Below the pieces are notes generated by a model, which was not told where the DNA came from, did not search any database, and saw only the letters and a program-made list of their open reading frames with translations. The translations under genes were made by a program, and so were the position numbers. From Weeksella massiliensis (GTDB lineage Bacteria > Bacteroidota > Bacteroidia > Flavobacteriales > Weeksellaceae), in assembly GCA_000751595.1 (NCBI GenBank), contig CCMH01000008.1:81499-145498 (forward strand): a stretch of DNA of 64,000 bases. The letters run 5' to 3'. Shown here piece after piece: positions 28,135 to 37,062 of the stretch (the first letter of the stretch is position 1; the number at the start of each line of letters is the position of its first letter).

Positions 28135-29547
28135 ATGAAACTGAAAGAACATTTACGTAGAAACATACAACTTGCGGTGCCCGTTATGGTGACACAGGCC
28201 GGACAAATTTTTGTGAATGTCGTGGATAGTGTAATGGTAGGAAAACTAGGAACCGATTTCGATCATATCATCAATCCTACTTTATCCAAAGTTTCTTTGG
28301 CTGCGGTAACGTTAGGGAATTCAGTTTTCATGATGATGTTGGTTTTTGCATTCGGTTTTAGTTTTGCTCTTTCGCCACTCATTGCTGCAGCAGATGCACA
28401 AAAGGAAGAAGGCGAAGTGAGAAGTTATTTTGTGCATAGTTTGATACTGAATGTGACTCTTTCTGTATTATTGATTCTCATTTCGATATTCGCAAAACCA
28501 TTGTTGTTTTATTTGAAACAACCTCAAGAAGTCGTAGAAATTGCCATGCCGTATATTTCGATCATGACGTATTCGATGTTGCCTTTGCTCATTTTTCAGA
28601 CTTTTAGACAATTTTCAGAAGGTTTATCGTTGACCCTTCCAATAACATTTGCCACGATTTTAGGGAATATTCTCAATGTTTTTCTCAATTATGGTTGGAT
28701 TTATGGGAATATGGGATTCCCTCGACTCGAGGTCGAAGGTGCAGCTTGGGGAACATTTTTCTCGCGAATTTTTATGTTGTTGATTTTGATTTTGATTTTG
28801 TCTCGCTTCAAAAAAACAAGCTATTATTTATCAAAACTCAACTTTAAGAATTTCTCCAAACATCATTTCAAACAACTGTATTCAATAGGTATCCCGACCG
28901 GTTTAACTTCCTTTTTCGAAGTAAGTGCTTTCGCGGTAGCTTCTTTTCTATGTGGTTATACTTTTTTAGGAACGCCAGAAGATTTCGACTTATCGAAAAT
29001 AAATTTAGCTGCGCATCAAATTTCGATTAACTTAGTTTCGACAACTTTTATGATGTGTACCGGAATCGGCGTTGCGGCAACCGTACGGATTGGCAATCAA
29101 TTAGGATTGAAAGATTATCATACTTTGCGACAAGCAGGTTGGTCGTGCATCTTGATGGTTGTGGTTTTTATGGCTTTTTGCGGACTGATGTTTATTTTGT
29201 TCCGAGTACCTTTATCAGAAATTTATACCAATGAAGAAAATGTGATTAGTTTAGCTTCTAAACTTTTGATTGTCGGCGCTTTATTTCAGCTTTCAGACGG
29301 TTTGCAGCTTGTTATTTTAGGTGCTTTGCGCGGAATGAGGGACGTAAAAATTCCATCAATCATATCTTTTATTTCTTATTGGGGAATTACCATTCCAATT
29401 TGTGCTATATTAGCTATACATTTCGAGATGCGCGCTTTGGGCGTTTGGATCGGGTTGGGAATAGGACTTACTGCTGCTGCGGTGCAATTATTATTTCGAT
29501 ACCATCAACAAACCAAAAAGCTTATCGATAAACAGATAACCAAATAA
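28135..29547 (+). CDS. MATE family efflux transporter (NorM-like)
   Basis: Multidrug/cation antiporter of 470 residues with twelve hydrophobic helices in two similar halves. Landmarks: LAVPVMVTQAGQIFVNVVDS with MVGKLG in TM1-2, PLLIFQTFRQFSEGLS, and in the second half GIPTGLTSFFEVSAF and the GALRGMRD loop. Length and topology are those of NorM. It is divergent from the nitronate monooxygenase-like gene and followed 19 bp later by the acidic protein gene. Confidence 0.93.
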   Translation: MKLKEHLRRNIQLAVPVMVTQAGQIFVNVVDSVMVGKLGTDFDHIINPTLSKVSLAAVTLGNSVFMMMLVFAFGFSFALSPLIAAADAQKEEGEVRSYFVHSLILNVTLSVLLILISIFAKPLLFYLKQPQEVVEIAMPYISIMTYSMLPLLIFQTFRQFSEGLSLTLPITFATILGNILNVFLNYGWIYGNMGFPRLEVEGAAWGTFFSRIFMLLILILILSRFKKTSYYLSKLNFKNFSKHHFKQLYSIGIPTGLTSFFEVSAFAVASFLCGYTFLGTPEDFDLSKINLAAHQISINLVSTTFMMCTGIGVAATVRIGNQLGLKDYHTLRQAGWSCILMVVVFMAFCGLMFILFRVPLSEIYTNEENVISLASKLLIVGALFQLSDGLQLVILGALRGMRDVKIPSIISFISYWGITIPICAILAIHFEMRALGVWIGLGIGLTAAAVQLLFRYHQQTKKLIDKQITK

Positions 29548-29566
29548 TTATAATTAAATAAATACC

Positions 29567-29812
29567 ATGGAATTACCAAAATTTTTAATAGCTGATAACT
29601 CAGATTTTCCAGATAAAATCTTTATCATTCATACCGAATTTCCTCGTTTTGTTTTGGATGTAGAAACTGACGATGTGGAATTTTTAGAAGAGTTGGAGGA
29701 AGAAGATGATAACGAAGAATTCGAGCAGGAAGTTGCCGAATTATTAGAACAAGCTCTGACGTTTTTCGATCGAGAAATGGAGCTTTACGAAGAAAATGGA
29801 GATTTCGAATAA
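29567..29812 (+). CDS. Small acidic protein, function unknown
   Basis: 81 residues, strongly acidic: about a third of positions are Asp or Glu, concentrated in the middle (DVETDDVEFLEELEEEDDNE) and end. The N-terminal part (LPKFLIADNSDFPDKIFIIH) looks folded. There is no signal peptide or membrane segment. I recall similar short proteins in other Flavobacteriia, so it is probably conserved, but no function is known. It follows the MATE gene by 19 bp in the same direction and may share its transcript. Confidence 0.78.
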   Translation: MELPKFLIADNSDFPDKIFIIHTEFPRFVLDVETDDVEFLEELEEEDDNEEFEQEVAELLEQALTFFDREMELYEENGDFE

Positions 29813-29924
29813 GCTACTTTTTCTTTGATAGATTTGACTTTTTTGGTGCGATAACATCATTTTTTGCCAAAATATTAAAAAAAACATTAATTTGCGATTC
29901 TAAAGTATTAAGTTATATAGCTAA

Positions 29925-31688
29925 ATGAAAATCACAAGATTATTTGATTTCTTATACAATCAATTAGAAAACAATCCTATACCCGATTCGTTGGTCAGTA
30001 AAGTAAATGGCCAATGGAAAAAAACCTCAACACAAGAATACGTAAATAAAACCAATACTTTTAGTCGAGGATTATTAAAACTAGGCATCAAGCCACAAGA
30101 TAAAATCGGAATCGTTACTGCGAATAACCGTACCGAATGGAATATTTGCGACATGGGAATGCAGCAAGTAGGGGCAATTTCAGTTCCGCTTTATCCTACT
30201 TTGTCATCCAATGATTACGAATATATTTTGTCGAATTCAGAATGTAAAATTTGTATCGTATCCAATAAAGATTTGTACGATAAAGTTTTACAAGCTAAAC
30301 AAAATGTACCAACTTTAACCGGTATTTATCTTTTTGATGAAATAGCAGGTTTACCCAATTGGCAAGAAATTCTTGATTTAGGAGCAGACGAATCGACCCA
30401 ATCTGAAGTCGATGCGTTAAAAAACCTAGTAAAGCCTGAAGATATTGCAACTATTATTTACACTTCTGGGACGACAGGAAAACCGAAAGGTGTTGTCTTA
30501 ACCCATGAAAATATTGTGAGCGATGTGTTGATGAGTACGCCGGCTGTCCCTAATTTGCCCTCGCCTTCTCGAGCTTTGAGTTTTTTGCCTATCAATCATA
30601 TTTTCGAGCGTATGTTGATTTATCTATATACTTCACGTGCGATCGGAATTTATTATGCCGAAAGTGTAGATAAATTAGGAGATAACCTACAAGAAATAAA
30701 ACCTCATGTTCTGACGGTTGTACCACGTGTAGTAGAGAAAGTGTATGATAAAATTTATCATACCGGCGCCAATGCAGGAGGTATGAAAACGAAAATCTTT
30801 ATGTGGGCTTTGAGCTTGGTAAAAGATTATAAACCGTTCGAAAAACTTGGGTTTATGCAAAATCTGAAAATGAAAATTGCAGATAAATTAGTTTTCACGA
30901 AATGGCGCGCAGGTGTTGGTGGGGAAATCGTTTGTTTAGTCTCTGGTAGTGCACCTTTGTCGCCTCATCTCAACCGTATTTTCTGGGGAGCAGGAATTCC
31001 TGTCTTAGAAGGTTATGGATTGTCTGAAACTTCACCCGTGATTTCTGTAAATATGATGAACAAAGCCAGCTTTGGATTAGGAACCGTAGGTCCTGTTCTG
31101 AAGGGTGTTGATGTGAAATTCGCAGAAGATGGAGAAATTTTGGTGAAAGGACCGAATGTTTTCAAAGAATATTATAACGATCCAGAGAAAACGACCGAAG
31201 CTTTTACGGCAGATGGATATTTCAAAACAGGAGATATAGGAACGTTAGAAAATGGTTTGTTGAAAATTACCGACCGTAAAAAAGAAATGTTCAAAACTTC
31301 TGGTGGGAAATACATTGCACCGCAACAAATCGAAAATCTTTTCAAACAATCGCCATATATAGAACAAATCATGGTGGTAGGAGAAGGCGAAAAAATGCCA
31401 ACGGCAATTATCCAACCTTCTTTCGAAAAATTGAAATCTTTCTTGAAGCAAGATCTTTCGAATGAGGAAATGATCAAAAAACCAGAAGTGATTGCTCAAA
31501 TTCAAAAAGAAGTTGATCGTATGAATCAAGAGTTAGGACATTGGGAGCAAATCAAAAAGTTCGAATTGACTTCGAGTGAATGGTCAATCGAAACAGGAGA
31601 GCTGACCCCAACCCTGAAATTGAAACGTAAAATTGTAATGGAAAAATACAAAGATTTATACGACAAATTATACGATAAGAATTATTAG
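29925..31688 (+). CDS. Long-chain acyl-CoA synthetase (AMP-forming)
   Basis: 587 residues; activates fatty acids to acyl-CoA through an acyl-AMP intermediate. The ATP-binding P-loop IIYTSGTTGKPKGVVLTH is at about 178-195; the adenine motif is EGYGLSETSP; the hinge region reads GYFKTGDIG and ITDRKKEMFKTSGGKYIAP, with the catalytic lysine region beyond. It resembles the Bacteroidetes membrane-associated FadD15-type enzymes. It stands alone between the acidic protein gene and a bidirectional terminator. Confidence 0.93.
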   Translation: MKITRLFDFLYNQLENNPIPDSLVSKVNGQWKKTSTQEYVNKTNTFSRGLLKLGIKPQDKIGIVTANNRTEWNICDMGMQQVGAISVPLYPTLSSNDYEYILSNSECKICIVSNKDLYDKVLQAKQNVPTLTGIYLFDEIAGLPNWQEILDLGADESTQSEVDALKNLVKPEDIATIIYTSGTTGKPKGVVLTHENIVSDVLMSTPAVPNLPSPSRALSFLPINHIFERMLIYLYTSRAIGIYYAESVDKLGDNLQEIKPHVLTVVPRVVEKVYDKIYHTGANAGGMKTKIFMWALSLVKDYKPFEKLGFMQNLKMKIADKLVFTKWRAGVGGEIVCLVSGSAPLSPHLNRIFWGAGIPVLEGYGLSETSPVISVNMMNKASFGLGTVGPVLKGVDVKFAEDGEILVKGPNVFKEYYNDPEKTTEAFTADGYFKTGDIGTLENGLLKITDRKKEMFKTSGGKYIAPQQIENLFKQSPYIEQIMVVGEGEKMPTAIIQPSFEKLKSFLKQDLSNEEMIKKPEVIAQIQKEVDRMNQELGHWEQIKKFELTSSEWSIETGELTPTLKLKRKIVMEKYKDLYDKLYDKNY

Positions 31689-31707
31689 ACCCATAAATAG
31701 GTACAAA

Positions 31708-31735
31708 AAAAGGAGCAATTTTGCTCCTTTTTTTA
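31708..31735. terminator. Bidirectional terminator between convergent genes
   Basis: Stem AAAAGGAGCA / TGCTCCTTTT with a 4-nt loop and T/A runs on both sides. It serves the acyl-CoA synthetase on the plus strand and the zinc metallopeptidase on the minus strand. Confidence 0.85.
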
Positions 31736-31754
31736 TTGAATATACTTGTTAAAC

Positions 31755-32444
31755 TTATTCCTTTTTTCCGCCCAAAGCCATCATAACAAAATACAATAAT
31801 TGAGCGAGAGAACCAACAGCTGCAACCACATAAGTCATCGCAGCCCATTTTAGGGCGTCTTTGGCTCCGGCATGTTCATTCGCTTGTAGAGAATGTGAGC
31901 TGTCTAGCCATGCTAGAGCGCGTTTAGAGGCGTCAAACTCTACAGGTAGGGTAATGAATGCAAAAGCAGTTGTAACTGCAAATAAGGCAATCCCAATCCA
32001 AAGCATGGTTGCATTTTGCGAACTGATAAAAACAGTGATTCCTAAAAGTAAAATCCATTGATTAAGTCTACTAGCCAAATTTACAGCAGGCACCATTTTA
32101 GAACGCATTTCTAGCCATTGATATCCTTTTGCATGTTGCACAGCGTGTCCCACTTCGTGAGCAGCAACAGCGGCAGCAGCAGCATTTCTTTCATTGTACA
32201 CCACGTCCGATAAGTTAACGGTTTTGTTTGCCGGATTGTAGTGGTCGGTTAATTGTCCTGGCGTAGAAATTACACGCACATCATGGATGCCGTTATCTGC
32301 CAACATTTTCTCGGCAATTTCTTTTCCACTCATTCCATTGGCCAAAAATACTTTTGAGTAATGTGCAAATTTACTTTTCAATCTACCGCTTACCAGCATA
32401 CTTGCCAAAGCAATAATACCAATCAAAACATAATAAAATCCCAT
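31755..32444 (-). CDS. Zinc metallopeptidase, YugP family
   Basis: 229 residues, membrane-bound peptidase. An N-terminal helix (GFYYVLIGIIALASMLVSG) is followed by a cytosolic or extracytosolic domain with the zinc motif AAHEVGHAVQ (HExxH at about 113-117), and at least three more helices towards the end. The sequence KTVNLSDVVYNERNAAAAAV just before HEVGH is characteristic of the family. The physiological substrate is unknown. Confidence 0.92.
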   Translation of the reverse strand: MGFYYVLIGIIALASMLVSGRLKSKFAHYSKVFLANGMSGKEIAEKMLADNGIHDVRVISTPGQLTDHYNPANKTVNLSDVVYNERNAAAAAVAAHEVGHAVQHAKGYQWLEMRSKMVPAVNLASRLNQWILLLGITVFISSQNATMLWIGIALFAVTTAFAFITLPVEFDASKRALAWLDSSHSLQANEHAGAKDALKWAAMTYVVAAVGSLAQLLYFVMMALGGKKE

Positions 32445-32601
32445 TGTCTAAATTTATTTCTTTATTTCTGTCGTTGAAATTACAAAAAGTATTCCATCTC
32501 ATCATTACCGAAATTTCGACCATTTTTGACGCTTTTCTTACCAACTAACAAGTAATTGTGTCAGTTTTTGGTAGGATATAAAATTTCCTCAGAAGAATTA
32601 T

Positions 32602-32609
32602 TAACTTTG
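32602..32609 (+). promoter_or_regulatory. -7 box immediately before the GNAT-like gene
   Basis: TAACTTTG, an exact TAnnTTTG, ends 7 nt before the ATG at 32617. The predicted transcript would have almost no leader. I see no convincing -33 TTG at the usual distance. Confidence 0.45.
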
Positions 32610-32616
32610 TCGTCCC

Positions 32617-33744
32617 ATGGAAATACGTATCGAAGCAGTAAAAACTCGAAAACAATTACAAGAATTTATTCAATTTCCGATGCGTTTGTATCGGGATAAT
32701 CCCTATTTTGTACCTCCTTTGATCAAAGAAGAAATCTCTACACTTTCTCCAACCATAAATCCTGTTTTTACACATGCAGATGCGTATTATTTTTTAGCTT
32801 ATAAAGGAAATGAAATTGTTGGGCGAATTGCAGCGCTTATCAATTGGCAAGAAGTGGAGCAGGGGAAATCTTTGTTACGTTTTGGTTGGTATGATGTGAT
32901 TGAAGACGAAAAAGTGAGTAAAGCTTTGTTCGAAAAAATTGAGGAAATTGCTCGCGAGAAAAAACTCGATAGAATAGAAGGTCCGATGGGATTTTCTAAT
33001 CTCGATAAAGCGGGTTTATTGACTTTTGGTTTCGATAAAATTGCAACCATGGCAACTCTTTATAATGCGCCATATTATGAAGCGCATTTACTCGATTTGG
33101 GTTTTGAGCCAGAAAAAGAATGGGTGGAGTTTGAGATTGAAATGCCAGAAGTTTTACCAAAACGAATAGAGAAATTTTCGAAAATTATTCGTCAGCGTTA
33201 TCATCTACAAGTTTTGGATTTTCAGCGAACGAAAGATCTTTTGCCGTATGCAGAGCAAATGTTTGCACTCATCAATAAAACTTATGCGCATTTATCCACT
33301 TTCGTACCAATTACCGATGCGCAAATACAACATTACAAAACAAAATATTTGCCATTGGTTCGTCCAGAGTTTGTGAATGCAATAGCAGATGAAAATGGGA
33401 AAATGATTGCCTTTGCCATCACGATGCCTTCGTATTCTCAAGCGTTACAAAAAGCAAAAGGAAGGCTTTTTCCTTTCGGTTGGATTCACTTTTTACGCGT
33501 CCTGAAAAATAATCATTCGGCTGCTTTTTATTTGATCGGTGTTGATCCTGAATTTCAAAATAAAGGGGTAACAGCAATTATCTTCGAACAGATGTTTCAA
33601 GTGTTTAAAAAGTACGAAATTCACAACCTCGAAACCAATCCAGAATTGATCGAAAATAAAAGTATTCAAGCATTGTGGTCGCCATACAATCCGGTCAATC
33701 ATAAAAGAAGAAAAACATTCAGTAAAACGGTTTCTGAATTTTAA
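32617..33744 (+). CDS. GNAT-like acyltransferase family protein
   Basis: 375 residues. The N-terminal half carries a conserved Bacteroidetes pattern: FIQFPMRLYRDNPYFVPPL, a GNAT-type strand NEIVGRIAALIN, and GPMGFSNLDKAGLLTFGFD. The C-terminal half resembles a second GNAT fold, with FYLIGVDPEFQNKGVTAIIF as the acetyl-CoA binding segment. The substrate is unknown; some annotations carry misleading names for this family. Its stop overlaps the convergent XRE gene by 4 bp. Confidence 0.8.
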   Translation: MEIRIEAVKTRKQLQEFIQFPMRLYRDNPYFVPPLIKEEISTLSPTINPVFTHADAYYFLAYKGNEIVGRIAALINWQEVEQGKSLLRFGWYDVIEDEKVSKALFEKIEEIAREKKLDRIEGPMGFSNLDKAGLLTFGFDKIATMATLYNAPYYEAHLLDLGFEPEKEWVEFEIEMPEVLPKRIEKFSKIIRQRYHLQVLDFQRTKDLLPYAEQMFALINKTYAHLSTFVPITDAQIQHYKTKYLPLVRPEFVNAIADENGKMIAFAITMPSYSQALQKAKGRLFPFGWIHFLRVLKNNHSAAFYLIGVDPEFQNKGVTAIIFEQMFQVFKKYEIHNLETNPELIENKSIQALWSPYNPVNHKRRKTFSKTVSEF

Positions 33745-34238
33745 TTTTCGTACACTTTAAATTTTCCATTTTTATAGAAGAAAACAATTCGTTCAATTTC
33801 ATCTTCCTTTTCCTTTGTAGAAAAAAGAGAAGGTGATTTTGCTATTTCTTCTTTTTCTATTTTTTCAGTTGAAGGTTCTTTTGTTTCGAAATGATTTTTC
33901 AGATTTTCATTTTCAGATTCCAAAGGTGTATTTTCTTTATGCTCTTCTTTTTTAGAAAAATCATTTTGCGTCAAATCCAATTCAAAATTCACTTCATGCA
34001 CATTTTCTTCGTCGAGTAGAGGGGAGGATTTTTCGATCATTTCACCTTCTCCAAAAATTACCCAATCGGTCGAAATTTCTGGAAAATGATGTTTCACTTT
34101 CATCACAAAATCCAAGCTCGGATTGTTGCGTCCAGAAAAGATATGCGACATACTCGATCGCTGAACTTCTATCTGATCGGCAAATTCGGAGGGTGTAAGT
34201 CCGTAATATTCCAAAATTTTATTTAGTCGTTCTATCAT
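33741..34238 (-). CDS. XRE family transcriptional regulator
   Basis: 165 residues. The N-terminal 60 residues form a Cro/CI-type helix-turn-helix (LTPSEFADQIEVQRSSMSHI then SGRNNPSLDFVMKV), followed by WVIFGEGEM. A long acidic and lysine-rich linker (about 70-140) joins it to a short conserved-looking tail, IERIVFFYKNGKFKVYEN. There is no protease or metal domain. The upstream region has repeated ACAAATGT sites lying over its own promoter, so autoregulation is likely. Its 3' end overlaps the GNAT-like gene by 4 bp. Confidence 0.87.
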   Translation of the reverse strand: MIERLNKILEYYGLTPSEFADQIEVQRSSMSHIFSGRNNPSLDFVMKVKHHFPEISTDWVIFGEGEMIEKSSPLLDEENVHEVNFELDLTQNDFSKKEEHKENTPLESENENLKNHFETKEPSTEKIEKEEIAKSPSLFSTKEKEDEIERIVFFYKNGKFKVYEN

Positions 34239-34325
34239 GTCAGTTTTACAAATGTTATTAACTATTTACAAAGATAACAAATGTAAATTAATACACAAAT
34301 GTATTTTTATTAATAAACTGACATG
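34236..34325. promoter_or_regulatory. Operator/promoter region of the XRE gene
   Basis: On the minus strand a TTTG (in 34295-34302) is followed after 19 nt by TATCTTTG (34275-34268), an ideal Bacteroidetes promoter. Three ACAAATGT motifs lie at 34248-34255, 34277-34284 and 34295-34302; the last covers the -33 box and the middle one abuts the -7 box. A perfect 11-bp inverted repeat, CATGTCAGTTT (34236-34246) and AAACTGACATG (34315-34325), brackets all of this; its left arm includes the start codon. Confidence 0.65.
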
Positions 34326-34606
34326 TAATTAATAGTTTATATAAACGCATATAATATACTCATATACAACATGTAGAATTGTTATAATGAATAATATTCA
34401 ATTCATTATTGTTAAAGATGACAGAAAGTCTGAAAATCCATAAAATTGTTAATTACAAATGTAAATTACAAAAGTAAACTGCTTTGATTTTCAATTTTTA
34501 GCGCTTTATTTTTGACGATTGATGTTGTGATTGAAATTTTATTTCGGATGCTTTAAAACCAAAATTTGAGCATAATTAAATTGCTCTTCTTTGAATATTT
34601 TTATCT
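34326..34606. promoter_or_regulatory. AT-rich divergent regulatory region
   Basis: No gene is seen. The stretch contains a fourth ACAAATGT (34455-34462), a near copy ACAAAAGT (34468-34475), and several AT-rich partial palindromes (for example around 34385-34410, GAATAATATTCAATTCATTATT). At its right end a TTG (34581-34583), 18 nt and TATCTTTG (34602-34609) form the promoter of the peptidase gene. Confidence 0.55.
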
Positions 34607-34624
34607 TTGTTAGAAAGCAAAAGA

Positions 34625-35779
34625 ATGATAGATCTTAAAAAACTTGAGCAAGATTACGCGCAATTTTATGTAGAAGGAATAGCCAAAAAATGGCTGAGAT
34701 TAGCCGATTTAGAAAAAGCACTTTTGTCACTTTCTATCCAAAAAGATGTTATCGGTTACTCATTTTTGAAGCAGCCTATATATAAAATCAGTGTAGGAAA
34801 TGGTCCGAAAAGAATATTAATTTGGTCGCAAATGCACGGAAATGAATCTACCGGAACGCGTGCAATGTTGGATATTTTGAAGTTTTTTCAGTCCAAAAAT
34901 CAAGTTTCTGAGCAATTATTATCACAAATTTCTTTTGATTTTATCCCACTTTTAAATCCAGATGGAGCCGATATTTATAGTAGAAGAACGGCAATTGGAA
35001 TCGATATGAACCGTGATTTTCTATCAAAATCTTCTGTCGAACTTCAGGTTTTATTAGAGCAAATCAATAAAAAATCCTACCATTATTTATTCAATTTGCA
35101 TGATCAAAGAACGATTTTCAATGTAGGGAAAACGAAAGAAACAGCGACCTTATCTTTTTTGGCGCCGTCGTTTAATGTAGAACAATCAGTGAACGAAATT
35201 CGTCAAAAAACGATGGCAATTATACAGTATATTAATGATGGTATACAGCCAATAATTCCTGGCAAAATTGGTCGATATTCTGCTGAATTTTATCCACGTT
35301 CTACAGGGGATAATTTCACTTTGCAAGGTTATCCTTGTGTGTTGTTCGAGGCGGGACATTTTCCCAATGATTGGCAAAGAGAGCACACTAGAAAATATCT
35401 TTTTTTAGCAATTCTAAAAGGCATGGAAGCAATCGAAAAAGAGGTGAAAGATTTTGTGCTATATGAAAATATTCCCGAAAATAATCAGTTGTTTTTAGAT
35501 GTGCTTGTCAGAAATGTTCTTGTGAAAAATGACGATAATGAAGCATTAATTGACTTAGGATTTCAATACAAAGAAGTTGTAAATCGTGAGAAAAATGAGT
35601 TAGAAAACGTATTGATTTTACAAGATGTTGGGGATCTAAAACATCTTTTTGGGCACGAAGAAATAGATGCAGGAAGCTCAATCTATACCAGCCAAAAGAA
35701 TCACTTTCCGGAAATTGATAAAGCTTTAACTTGTGAAATTGGAGATTTTCGACTGAACAATGGAAAGAGAATCGTATAA
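34625..35779 (+). CDS. M14 family zinc carboxypeptidase
   Basis: 384 residues from the ATG at 34625; an earlier TTG at 34607 lies in the -7 box and is rejected. The zinc ligands are visible as QMHGNESTGTRAM (HxxE, about residues 73-76) and, later, NLHDQRT with the third histidine; DMNRDF provides the substrate-binding Asn-Arg. No signal peptide is present, so it seems cytosolic. The C-terminal about 90 residues are an extra domain without recognised motif. It is followed at 50 bp by the thioredoxin-like gene. Confidence 0.85.
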   Translation: MIDLKKLEQDYAQFYVEGIAKKWLRLADLEKALLSLSIQKDVIGYSFLKQPIYKISVGNGPKRILIWSQMHGNESTGTRAMLDILKFFQSKNQVSEQLLSQISFDFIPLLNPDGADIYSRRTAIGIDMNRDFLSKSSVELQVLLEQINKKSYHYLFNLHDQRTIFNVGKTKETATLSFLAPSFNVEQSVNEIRQKTMAIIQYINDGIQPIIPGKIGRYSAEFYPRSTGDNFTLQGYPCVLFEAGHFPNDWQREHTRKYLFLAILKGMEAIEKEVKDFVLYENIPENNQLFLDVLVRNVLVKNDDNEALIDLGFQYKEVVNREKNELENVLILQDVGDLKHLFGHEEIDAGSSIYTSQKNHFPEIDKALTCEIGDFRLNNGKRIV

Positions 35780-35829
35780 AAATCCTACCTTTAACTTTTA
35801 ATAAAAGAGATAAACTATAAAATTTAAAC

Positions 35830-36390
35830 ATGAAAAAGATCCCTTTTTATACGTTGGTATTCTTCTTGAGTTTTTTGTCGACAAGTTGCCTACAAGAACG
35901 TGTAATGAATCGTGTTGTGAAATATGATTATAATGGACAAACAGAGCGTTTGTTGGTTGGTGAATTCGAAAAAAATCAATTGAATGGACAATATTTTAAG
36001 GATTGGTACGAGCCAGAATTCAATGATTATATTGTTGATGAAGCTTTGGTTAATCAACTTAAAAAATACAGTAAAAAATATACGATAGATGTTTTTATGG
36101 GAACTTGGTGTCCGGATAGTAAACGTGAAGTTCCTGCATTAATAAAGATACTAGAAACGATTAAATTTCCTGATGGACGGGTAAATTTTTATGGTCTGAA
36201 TCGTGATAAAAAAAGCTTTTATGGTGAAGAATTGAACAAAGATGTTCGGTATGTACCAACGATAATTGTGTATGAAAAACGAAAAGAAATTGGACGGATT
36301 GTAGAGTCGCCTGTTTCTGGTAGTTTGGAAGAAGATTTGTTGATGATTTTTAGTAAAACCCCTTTAGAACCGAATTATAGTGAAAAATAG
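35830..36390 (+). CDS. Thioredoxin-like lipoprotein
   Basis: 186 residues with a lipoprotein signal (FYTLVFFLSFLSTSC, cysteine at about 20). The thioredoxin fold is seen from FMGTWCPDSKREVPALIKIL (about 93-112), where the active-site motif is WCPDS with a single cysteine instead of CxxC, so it is unlikely to be a classical dithiol oxidoreductase. YVPTIIVYEK holds the cis-proline. It overlaps the next gene by 11 bp. Confidence 0.82.
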   Translation: MKKIPFYTLVFFLSFLSTSCLQERVMNRVVKYDYNGQTERLLVGEFEKNQLNGQYFKDWYEPEFNDYIVDEALVNQLKKYSKKYTIDVFMGTWCPDSKREVPALIKILETIKFPDGRVNFYGLNRDKKSFYGEELNKDVRYVPTIIVYEKRKEIGRIVESPVSGSLEEDLLMIFSKTPLEPNYSEK

Positions 36391-37006
36391 TAAGTCGATA
36401 ACAATCATTGGTTTAGCGTTTTTGGTTGGTGTTTTGGCAACCGTTTTGGTGATGAAACAATGCAGCACCGATAACTCTTCTGAGCAATCGCATGTCATCG
36501 CGTACCAAATTCAGCGGATGAATAAGATGATTGTGGCCGAACAAAACTATTCGGATATTTACTCGTATCAATCGAAGAAATCGTTGCCTGGTTTCGAAAG
36601 ATTTTATAGTGCCGATAAAAAAATTACAATGCTAATTAATGCCAAAGCGCAAGCCACGTACGATTTGTCGAAAATGAATATTACCATCGATTCTATCCAG
36701 AAAAAGATCATTCTAAAAGATATTCCACCGGTAGAAATCCAAATTTATCCAGATGTTCAATTTCATGATTTGGATCAAAGCATGTTTAATAAATTTGAAA
36801 AAGATGAGTTGAATGGAATCAAAAAAAGAGGCGTGGAACATGTCGAAAAAATCATCAATAAAACCGAGCTTAAAAAGCAAGCACATGAGCAATTGATTCA
36901 GAATTTAGGTGAGATTTATACGATTGCGAAGTTGTATAATTGGGAGGTTGTAGATGAAACACCTTATGCAAAAGAATCAAAAGCTTTTTCTGATCGTGCT
37001 AAATAA
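36380..37006 (+). CDS. DUF4230 family protein
   Basis: 208 residues from a GTG at 36380. One N-terminal membrane helix (ITIIGLAFLVGVLATVLVMK) is followed by an extracytoplasmic domain: KADKKITMLINAKAQATYDL-like core, then KIILKDIPPVEIQIYPDVQF, typical of DUF4230. Function unknown. The start lies inside the thioredoxin-like gene (11 bp overlap), so translation is probably coupled. Confidence 0.8.
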   Translation: MKNSKSITIIGLAFLVGVLATVLVMKQCSTDNSSEQSHVIAYQIQRMNKMIVAEQNYSDIYSYQSKKSLPGFERFYSADKKITMLINAKAQATYDLSKMNITIDSIQKKIILKDIPPVEIQIYPDVQFHDLDQSMFNKFEKDELNGIKKRGVEHVEKIINKTELKKQAHEQLIQNLGEIYTIAKLYNWEVVDETPYAKESKAFSDRAK

Positions 37007-37033
37007 CTTTAGGATTGCATAGCTAAGAAAATA

Positions 37034-37062
37034 AAAAAACTCGCTTTTAGCGAGTTTTTTTT
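37034..37062. terminator. Bidirectional terminator
   Basis: Stem ACTCGCT (37039-37045) / AGCGAGT (37049-37055) with flanking A and T runs extending the pairing. It sits between the DUF4230 gene and the convergent SIMPL gene, whose stop codon it touches. Confidence 0.85.

Noticed and set aside
36970..37060. Possible small RNA between DUF4230 and SIMPL genes
   Set aside because: The hairpin is a simple bidirectional terminator; no promoter of its own is seen.
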